Assembly: GCF_024054555.1 (NCBI RefSeq)
Contig: NZ_JAMXLY010000042.1
Location: 1-32,362, forward strand
Origin: Segatella cerevisiae
GTDB taxonomy: Bacteria > Bacteroidota > Bacteroidia > Bacteroidales > Bacteroidaceae
Reading direction: 5' to 3'
Length of the DNA stretch: 32,362 nt
Position 1 is the stretch's first letter, and each line of letters opens with the position of its first letter. Made by a program: the position numbers and the translations under genes. Below the pieces are notes generated by a model that did no database searches, had not been told where the DNA came from, and worked only from the letters and a program-made list of their open reading frames with translations. Shown in pieces: positions 25,998 to 32,362 of the stretch.

Positions 25998-27857
25998 TCA
26001 ATGCTCCGTACAAATGGGCTGGAAATGAAAGTTCTTCGTCAGAGAACTGTCAACGGCCGGATGAGCATAGTACCAAAAGACATGGCTGCGAGAGAATTTA
26101 TCAAGGACTTCAGTATCTCCAACTTTGTTTCCGGTCGACCATGACGTACAGAATATCGGGCGTCCATAGCGGTAAGCGACTGCCTTCAGATAGCCGGTTT
26201 GCTTGGCATCTTGAGTACTGGAAAACGCAATGACGTCACTTAAGTTCCAAATCAGATAGGTTATGCGGTCATTGCTGCCGCCTCCATATACTAATCCTAT
26301 CCATCCATTATAATGCCCATGAACAAAGGCATCCCGGTAATCGAAGTGGTCCGGAAAATCTTTTACTTTGACATAAGGCGTCATCATGACAGGTTGATTC
26401 GGATATTCATAACGTGCCTCCCTGAAGACTTTCTTCACAAAATTGCTGACAAGCGCCGTATCCTCTATATGCTCTCCGGGATGAAACCAGAGATCCCAGC
26501 CTTCTATGCGGGGATCATGATAATATCTGCGAATGGTTTCTGAAACATACTGCAAAACGCCTTTCTGAGAGGACGTCACGTCTTGATCTGTCAGGAGAGT
26601 AAAGAGAACGGTCAGGTGAAGAGATTTGGCCTTATTTAAAATTTGATCTGTATTCTTGAAGAACAAATCCCGGTTGGCCGAATAATCCCTATAATCCAAT
26701 TTTACATTGATGCTATTTATACCTTTAGATATAATGGAAGATGCGGAATCCACAGACAGGATATTCAGTCCTTTCACTCCCTTTACCGGTCCGCAAGACA
26801 TCCACCGCCATGCCCTGTCCATCGGCCATCGGCAAGTATATTCAGCGCCGATATCCGTAGGTTGACCGGCAGTAAACTGATAATTGCGGATGAGTTCTAT
26901 ATCCCGATAATCGATCGGTTCACCGTCAGGTCGAAAGAGATTATGGAATCCAGGTTCATAGGGATCATAAGTTGAACGAGACCATTTGACATCCCAGTTG
27001 GCATCGCACATATAGAGTCCCCATAGATACCAATGGACATTATTCTTCGCAAAACAAGAGAAGGTACGGTCAAGGCCGGAATTATTCACACGAGTCAGAC
27101 ATTCCGTGCAGACCAAAGGACGATTGCTGATCTTTTTCAACACATCAATCAGGCGCCGGGTGTAAGTCCCATCCCTATCCCCACAGGCATAATCATGGAA
27201 ATTATGAACATCCATCATTCCCTCCACCTTCCAAGCCAACCGGTTCGAAGGATCTTTATCCTCATCCAGGAGATCATCTCGCCAGAATATGGAAGAACTC
27301 ATGGCCTGGATCGGATTCGTTTCCCTGGCCCAGGCCAACAGTTTCTCAATAAGTTTCAATTGAAGTATGAATTTTTTCTGTTTCTTATCCGCAGGGAGGT
27401 TCAGATTGCCGGGTTCATTGAACAGATCCCAAAGGATGACCCGTTTGTCTTTGGCAAAAGCGCCTATGACCTTTTGCGTATATTCCTTTGTCACCTTCAG
27501 GCAGACCGTGTCTTCACCCTCACTCTTATAATAAGCCTCCGGAACCGGAGCAGAAAGGACTGGTGACATCGTTATCCCATGCTTGTAGGCGACATCTGTA
27601 TACTGTCTGATTTGGCGAATGACCTCTTCGGCTGTTCCTCCGAAAAACATTCTCACATTATTCAGACCGGTATCATGAGCTTTTTCAAACATGACATCCA
27701 ACGACATATCGGGATAAGGCCTCACAGGTTGGTTGAAGCCTTTTATCACTCCTACCTTCCTTTCCCACTTCAAAGTCCGGCGCTCTGACCATTGTCCGCG
27801 TCCTAATGCGTAGACGCAAGAACCGATCATCAACAATAAAAGAATCAACTGTTTCAT
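25998..27857 (-). CDS. Tandem TIM-barrel clan GH-A glycosidase-like protein
   Basis: This 619-residue protein has a signal peptide (about 1-19). The first TIM-barrel-like domain (about 33-325) has ILWDLFNEPG, with Asn147-Glu148 as acid/base, and PLVCTECL, with Glu252 as nucleophile, the clan GH-A pattern of cellulase/GH5-like families. A second domain (about 360-605) repeats the layout but reads WDLWFHPG and PIFCTSWS at the matching places, so both glutamates are missing (His459, Ser572). The second domain is probably a binding or structural pseudo-barrel. I cannot name the family or substrate. It lies 135 bases after GH115 and 72 bases before the EEP gene, apparently one unit. Confidence 0.82.
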   Translation of the reverse strand: MKQLILLLLMIGSCVYALGRGQWSERRTLKWERKVGVIKGFNQPVRPYPDMSLDVMFEKAHDTGLNNVRMFFGGTAEEVIRQIRQYTDVAYKHGITMSPVLSAPVPEAYYKSEGEDTVCLKVTKEYTQKVIGAFAKDKRVILWDLFNEPGNLNLPADKKQKKFILQLKLIEKLLAWARETNPIQAMSSSIFWRDDLLDEDKDPSNRLAWKVEGMMDVHNFHDYACGDRDGTYTRRLIDVLKKISNRPLVCTECLTRVNNSGLDRTFSCFAKNNVHWYLWGLYMCDANWDVKWSRSTYDPYEPGFHNLFRPDGEPIDYRDIELIRNYQFTAGQPTDIGAEYTCRWPMDRAWRWMSCGPVKGVKGLNILSVDSASSIISKGINSINVKLDYRDYSANRDLFFKNTDQILNKAKSLHLTVLFTLLTDQDVTSSQKGVLQYVSETIRRYYHDPRIEGWDLWFHPGEHIEDTALVSNFVKKVFREARYEYPNQPVMMTPYVKVKDFPDHFDYRDAFVHGHYNGWIGLVYGGGSNDRITYLIWNLSDVIAFSSTQDAKQTGYLKAVAYRYGRPIFCTSWSTGNKVGDTEVLDKFSRSHVFWYYAHPAVDSSLTKNFHFQPICTEH

Positions 27858-27992
27858 AATGATAAGATTAAGATCTATATATTCAGAAAATCACCATGTC
27901 TGTAGAAAGAGCCACGATGCGAGCAACCCGCTCCCCCGTCTCTTTGTCTCACTTATACGAAACTCCATTATAGTTATACCCATGGTAATTGA

Positions 27993-30938
27993 CTACATTT
28001 TACGAGTCGGTTGAGGTCCCATATAAGAATGCTTCAAACCGCCGAAATCCAGCACAATCTTTTGCAATAAAGTACCAGCATTTCCACACACGATACGCAA
28101 GGTATGCTTCCCGGGGTGACCAACATAGAGGGTATTCTTGTTGATCCTCGTATTTCTCAAGACGCTACTATACCATTCCTGGGCATATTCGAAAGAAGAT
28201 GTAGAGGCCAATGCAATAGGATTACCGTCAATGGCAACGCCATATTGAGTTTCTAAGTTAGTAGATTCATGTCCGGCAAAGCCTTCATCCCCGGACAAAG
28301 TAAAAGTAGGAAGCACATAAGTATAAACATCTACCGGTCCTTGCTCGAAAGTATAGAAATCATATTCCACATACGGTACGTTCCGTTCCCTTGTATTTTG
28401 GGAAGGAGCTATAGGATCGCCCAGTTGGACACACGATCCTTCACATCCCAGATTAGGGATAACATGAATTTTAATATCTTGATTTTCCGATTTCCTTGAA
28501 AAATGAGCGGCGTCAATGGAAACATAACCGTCATCCTCAACAAAAAGTGAGTCAGACGGCAATCCGGAGGGTGTTGCCGGATTGAATACAGGGACTATGA
28601 CAGAGTCACGTTCTCCTGAGGACGAAATAAAAACAACTTTTCCTAATAGATGGTCATCCTTAGGAACGAGTTTCCAGTCAATTGACACTTCCACACGCTG
28701 TTCTGTCGACGTATTCCCTTCCCGGACACTTAACTTGATCCAACGTTCAGACGTAGAAGTTCTCCAGGAAAGAGGAACGGAACCTTTATCAAAAATATCG
28801 ATAAAATGAGATTGAGGCAAATATTTATTAAAGGCCGGCAATGTATGGTATCCCATAAAACCGGGAATCAGTTCTTCGCCCTCTACGAACAGTCCCATCT
28901 TTGCTTCAGGAGCGAGAGAAATCGTTCGAAGTTCCGGTCTTTCATAGTCTGATGCAGCATCATTTTGACGCATCGCTATGACATGGTTCCATTTCCCGTT
29001 TAAGATCGTGTTATAAATATGAGTGATGATATTCAAACTATCATAACAAACTTCCGATTCGTTTGCAACCCGATTCGTCGCTGCCCTATGCTGAAAAGCA
29101 TACCAACGGTTCTTCTGAGCCAAGAGGAACTTGCAGTTCATCAACTCACAACCCTTAACCGGATAATAGACGGACTCAAAGAAACAAGGTTTTGAGTCAG
29201 AAGGCATCTGTCGGAGCAGTTCTGACACTTTATTGCCGATCCGCCTATATTCAGCCATCCGTCGCTCAGCCTCACGATAATTAATCAGAGAAAACTCGGT
29301 ATCGGTATTCTTCTCACGCCCGTGCCTGTCTGAAGTCCACTGGACGCCCCAACCCATAAACTCCGGCCTACGCTGAAAAGCCAGATTATAAAAAGAACGG
29401 AAAATCTCTCTATAATCCTTCCTGTACCGGTCACCCAATAGCGTTGCCGTCCACTCTGACCGGTAGTCTGCTACACGCTGATAATTGAAAGAGTGGATGT
29501 CATAAGCCAAATTCAAGAAGAAATCCACTGCAAATTCACAAGATTTTATATCGCCGGCATTCAAAAGCCAGACACGATCGGCCGTTGTACAATAGGCCTT
29601 GTTAAGTTCTTCATACATGAATACCGGTGACGTCGAATTCATCCAGAGGTTATTATGGGGCCGGCCCAAATAAGACGCATGATAGTACACCCCGGCCCGT
29701 CCGCTGCGCAACTGCTCCTTAGGACCACTCAAGCGCTTCATATACCCATAATCATCATCCGGCCAAATAATCGTCACGTCATCCGGAACTTTCAAGCCCG
29801 CATCATATACGTCAAGTACTTCCTTGTAAGGCGTAAAGACCTGTGGAATATCTTCAACTTTCTTTCCAAGGACATCAGACAAGATCTTTCTTTGCGATTC
29901 CAGGGCACGCTGCATCAGGTCCCTACGTTCGGCCATATCCTTTCCCGCTTTCATCGGCACATCGTGCAGGCCACGCAAGGCTATAGTATAGACGCTTTCG
30001 TAAGGGGCACTCTCCTCCACTCTCGATCGCAACACACTGTCCATCCGGTAACTGTTGTTGGCGTAATCCCAATCACCATACTTTTTCATGGACCATTCGC
30101 TGGCGGTATTGAGCCCCAACGGCTCGCAATGGGAAGTGCCAATGGCGATTGCAAAGGTATCCGCAACAAGTTTGTTCTCCGCAATTTGATAAAAGGCTGT
30201 GGAACAATTGTGCATGGCCGGGCAAAGGTAATTGGCCTGTAGCCTGAGCAGCAACTCGCATACTTTTGCATAGGTTCGGGGACCGATATTTCCCTGTCGC
30301 TTTTCAAAATTCTTTGCTGCCCAAGGTTGGAGGCCCCAGTCTTCGTCGTTGATAAATATGCCTCGATATTTGACGGAAGGTTGAGGGGATAGACAACTTT
30401 TAACCTGAACCGTCAATTGCCGATGGTGCTGTACCGGTGCATCCATCCACCAATACCAGGGATTGACCCCTATAGCCTTGGATAGAGAAAGCAGACCATA
30501 GGCAGCGCCACGCCGGTCACTGCCGGCAATAACTATTGCTGATTTTATCCCAGGAAGAGGATGACGGACAAGTTGTATCCGATATCTTTCCCAACCGCGA
30601 GTCAGACCTATCGTATCAATTTTCCCCCTATTTACGATATCCTTAATCAATGAACTTTCCCTTAAAGTTCCGACGATAATCGCATGGGATAAACTCGTTT
30701 TTTCTTTATCTGAATTAATAATACGTAGCCTATGACCCGTAACTCTTTTAACATCATCGGAGAACAAGGAAGCTACTTTTCCGATAACCAGAGCGTCTGA
30801 GCCATTATACAACACAGGAGCCTCTTGTGAACTTGTATATACAGGAAATCCCTTATCCCCGCTTTTCACCAAACTGACCTGAGAACTCACTGGTAAGAAT
30901 AAGGATAAAACTAAACCTAACGAAATAATTTTCTTCAT
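27993..30938 (-). CDS. Alpha-glucuronidase, GH115
   Basis: This 981-residue protein has a signal peptide (about 1-20). The GH115 landmarks are NPWYWWMDAPV (159-169), the RGIFINDEDWGLQPWA motif (192-207), HCEPLG near 270, FTPYKEVLDVY with Glu373, IWPDDDYGY (391-399) and HNNLWMNSTSP. The C-terminal part has the family's beta domain (VPYVEYDFYTFEQGPVD and the LPTF stretch, about residues 860-885). GH115 enzymes release (4-O-methyl-)glucuronic acid from internal or terminal positions of glucuronoxylan and related glycans, and members occur in arabinogalactan loci. It seems to lead the unit continuing with the GH-A and EEP genes; a clear promoter was not found. Confidence 0.95.
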   Translation of the reverse strand: MKKIISLGLVLSLFLPVSSQVSLVKSGDKGFPVYTSSQEAPVLYNGSDALVIGKVASLFSDDVKRVTGHRLRIINSDKEKTSLSHAIIVGTLRESSLIKDIVNRGKIDTIGLTRGWERYRIQLVRHPLPGIKSAIVIAGSDRRGAAYGLLSLSKAIGVNPWYWWMDAPVQHHRQLTVQVKSCLSPQPSVKYRGIFINDEDWGLQPWAAKNFEKRQGNIGPRTYAKVCELLLRLQANYLCPAMHNCSTAFYQIAENKLVADTFAIAIGTSHCEPLGLNTASEWSMKKYGDWDYANNSYRMDSVLRSRVEESAPYESVYTIALRGLHDVPMKAGKDMAERRDLMQRALESQRKILSDVLGKKVEDIPQVFTPYKEVLDVYDAGLKVPDDVTIIWPDDDYGYMKRLSGPKEQLRSGRAGVYYHASYLGRPHNNLWMNSTSPVFMYEELNKAYCTTADRVWLLNAGDIKSCEFAVDFFLNLAYDIHSFNYQRVADYRSEWTATLLGDRYRKDYREIFRSFYNLAFQRRPEFMGWGVQWTSDRHGREKNTDTEFSLINYREAERRMAEYRRIGNKVSELLRQMPSDSKPCFFESVYYPVKGCELMNCKFLLAQKNRWYAFQHRAATNRVANESEVCYDSLNIITHIYNTILNGKWNHVIAMRQNDAASDYERPELRTISLAPEAKMGLFVEGEELIPGFMGYHTLPAFNKYLPQSHFIDIFDKGSVPLSWRTSTSERWIKLSVREGNTSTEQRVEVSIDWKLVPKDDHLLGKVVFISSSGERDSVIVPVFNPATPSGLPSDSLFVEDDGYVSIDAAHFSRKSENQDIKIHVIPNLGCEGSCVQLGDPIAPSQNTRERNVPYVEYDFYTFEQGPVDVYTYVLPTFTLSGDEGFAGHESTNLETQYGVAIDGNPIALASTSSFEYAQEWYSSVLRNTRINKNTLYVGHPGKHTLRIVCGNAGTLLQKIVLDFGGLKHSYMGPQPTRKM

Positions 30939-31360
30939 ACATTAAGAAAAATATAAATTATCGATCACTTACATAGCGCTCACATCCAACTAAACAATTG
31001 CTGAAAGCAGTTATTCTGTGGACACTAAAGATAAGAATAAAGTATACACATTCAGGAAATTACCGGAATCATGGTTTTTCAACATCAGCATTGATATTAT
31101 TAAGGTAATATGAATATGAGTCAGGCGAACCTTTTGCAGAACACTTCAGCAGAGGGTCAAAGGCACTCGGTTGAACCATCTGCGGTCTCCCAACAATATA
31201 TCTCAGTCTGTCTGAAAAGCATGAATGAATCATCTCTCCTTCATAAGGGATGAAGATATAAGAGTTTTAATGTAATGACCTCCTCCCCAAGAAATCCTTC
31301 AATTCTGTAAAGATATCCGGGAAGAAGATCAACACACTGAATTCATATCGTCAGAAAGTT
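30939..31360. other. Intergenic region upstream of GH115, weak promoter candidate
   Basis: No gene is seen. On the minus strand TATCTTTA (31026-31033) is one base from TAnnTTTG, with CCTG at the -33 spacing of 19 bases; this is weak. A small inverted repeat, CTTCAT/ATGAAG, lies near 31240-31256. Confidence 0.3.
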
Positions 31361-32206
31361 CTATTTATCAACATAAAATTTATAAATAGAAGTTTGGCGA
31401 TACACTTCTCCGGGTTTCAGGACTGTACTCGGGAAATTCTTATGATTCGGACTATCCGGATATTTCTGTGGTTCAAAGGCAAAGCTCTCCCTATATTTCA
31501 TGAACTTACCATTACTGCATTTCACTTTCCCGTCCATGAAGTTGCCGCTGTAGAACTGCAGACCCGGTTGGTCAGTATATATTTCCATCACTCTGTCTGT
31601 TGAAGGTTCAGTGACGCGGACAGCCAACTTAATCGCTCCTTTGTCTTTCTTGTATAAGACCCAGTTATGGTCATATCCATGAGCGAGTTTCAATTGTTTA
31701 TAAGCGCGGTTAATATCCTGCCCTATCGCTTTGGTTCTCCTGAAATCGAATGCAGACCCGTCGACCTTTTGAATCTTTCCTGTCGGAATCATATTTTTGT
31801 CAATAGGTGTGATGGAATCCCCATAAATTGTCACCAGATGATCCAAGATCGTCCCATTCCCCTCGCCTTTCAAATTGTACAGGACATGACTGCTTAAGTT
31901 GACGACCGTCGGTTTATCAGTTGTAGCCCAGTAGTTGATCGTCATTTCGTCATTATCTCCGACTTCATATTTCACCTTCAATTTCAGATTGCCGGGAAAA
32001 CCCTCTTCACCATCCTTTGAAGTATAAGACATGACGATGGAATGGTCAGTTACAGAATCGACGTTCCAGACGACCAAGTCAAGTCCCTTCAGTCCACCAT
32101 GCAACGTCTGTCCGTTGTTATTGATCGGTAAATGATATGCTTTACCGTCCAGGGAGAAAGTTCCTTTGGCTATTCTGTTGGCATAGCGCCCTACAATAGG
32201 TCCCAT
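31361..32206 (-). CDS. Aldose 1-epimerase (galactose mutarotase), lacking recognisable N-terminus
   Basis: From the ATG at 32206 the protein has 281 residues. It carries the core of aldose 1-epimerases: GPIVGRYANRIAKG (2-15), TLHGG with His36, HGYDHNW with the probable acid His180, and FAFEPQKYPDSPNH with the probable base Glu245. It interconverts alpha and beta sugar anomers. Family members are normally 330-380 residues, so about 70 N-terminal residues are missing. The frame stays open upstream to the TAA at 32333-32335 and reads ...YIHNKGERF before Met1, which resembles the family just before VGRYANRI, but without a good start or the earlier motifs. No signal peptide is seen. It may be a truncated gene, a frameshift or a sequencing error. 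Confidence 0.8.
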   Translation of the reverse strand: MGPIVGRYANRIAKGTFSLDGKAYHLPINNNGQTLHGGLKGLDLVVWNVDSVTDHSIVMSYTSKDGEEGFPGNLKLKVKYEVGDNDEMTINYWATTDKPTVVNLSSHVLYNLKGEGNGTILDHLVTIYGDSITPIDKNMIPTGKIQKVDGSAFDFRRTKAIGQDINRAYKQLKLAHGYDHNWVLYKKDKGAIKLAVRVTEPSTDRVMEIYTDQPGLQFYSGNFMDGKVKCSNGKFMKYRESFAFEPQKYPDSPNHKNFPSTVLKPGEVYRQTSIYKFYVDK

Positions 32207-32362
32207 AAACCTCTCCCCTTTATTGTGGATATAACTAGGGTCCGCTGATTTATTTTCATCAGCCGATGGCGAGAACGGGAGTTTTCTCAGCCACCAGGCT
32301 TTGATTTCTAAAGATCCCGGTATTTTCCGGGATTATTCTGATGATTTCCATCATTTCAATAA

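Overview
The window reads as chromosomal DNA of an anaerobic Bacteroidales bacterium, most likely Prevotellaceae or a close relative. The partial 16S rRNA on the minus strand (1-1133) has Bacteroidales signatures. Several intergenic regions carry the Bacteroidetes promoter form TTTG-N19/20-TAnnTTTG. The protein set (short-loop CydA with DUF4492, NBD-less TolC/HlyD/ABC-2 operon, secreted glycosidases) fits the same group. The assignment rests on reading by eye; no search was run.

Layout. 1-2220: 5' part of a 16S gene reading towards the window start, its hairpin-rich leader and promoter, then AT-rich gene-free DNA ending in five imperfect ~44-bp tandem repeats. 2221-6413: a secreted SGNH hydrolase (+), then a minus-strand cytochrome bd operon (DUF4492 protein, cydA, cydB). 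6495-11834: a plus-strand export operon (TolC-like protein, HlyD-like adaptor, two ABC-2 permeases) with a long leader and a clear terminator. 11900-13424: mgsA and a secreted YceI-family protein, both minus strand.

13530-18502 holds the most distinctive regulatory unit. A small secreted PepSY-like protein is preceded by a near-consensus sigma-54 (-24/-12) promoter and, 93-175 bp further upstream, by a cluster of TGGGGAA palindromes that look like enhancer sites. Next come a membrane hybrid histidine kinase with its own receiver and Hpt domains (+) and, convergent with it, an NtrC-family sigma-54 activator (-). Together these could form a complete phosphorelay with its target promoter. The gap between kinase and regulator holds a cluster of TTTCTCGAAA repeats with an 18-bp perfect inverted repeat.

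18551-32206 is a minus-strand carbohydrate-degradation cluster. One unit, GH115 alpha-glucuronidase, tandem-barrel clan GH-A protein and secreted endonuclease/exonuclease/phosphatase-family protein, ends at a terminator. A second unit, GH3, GH78 alpha-L-rhamnosidase and a GH145-like beta-propeller, has its own promoter. An aldose 1-epimerase with no recognisable N-terminus lies at the window edge. Rhamnosidases plus a glucuronidase suggest a rhamnose- and glucuronate-decorated plant glycan such as arabinogalactan protein; this is inference. No SusC/SusD pair is visible here.
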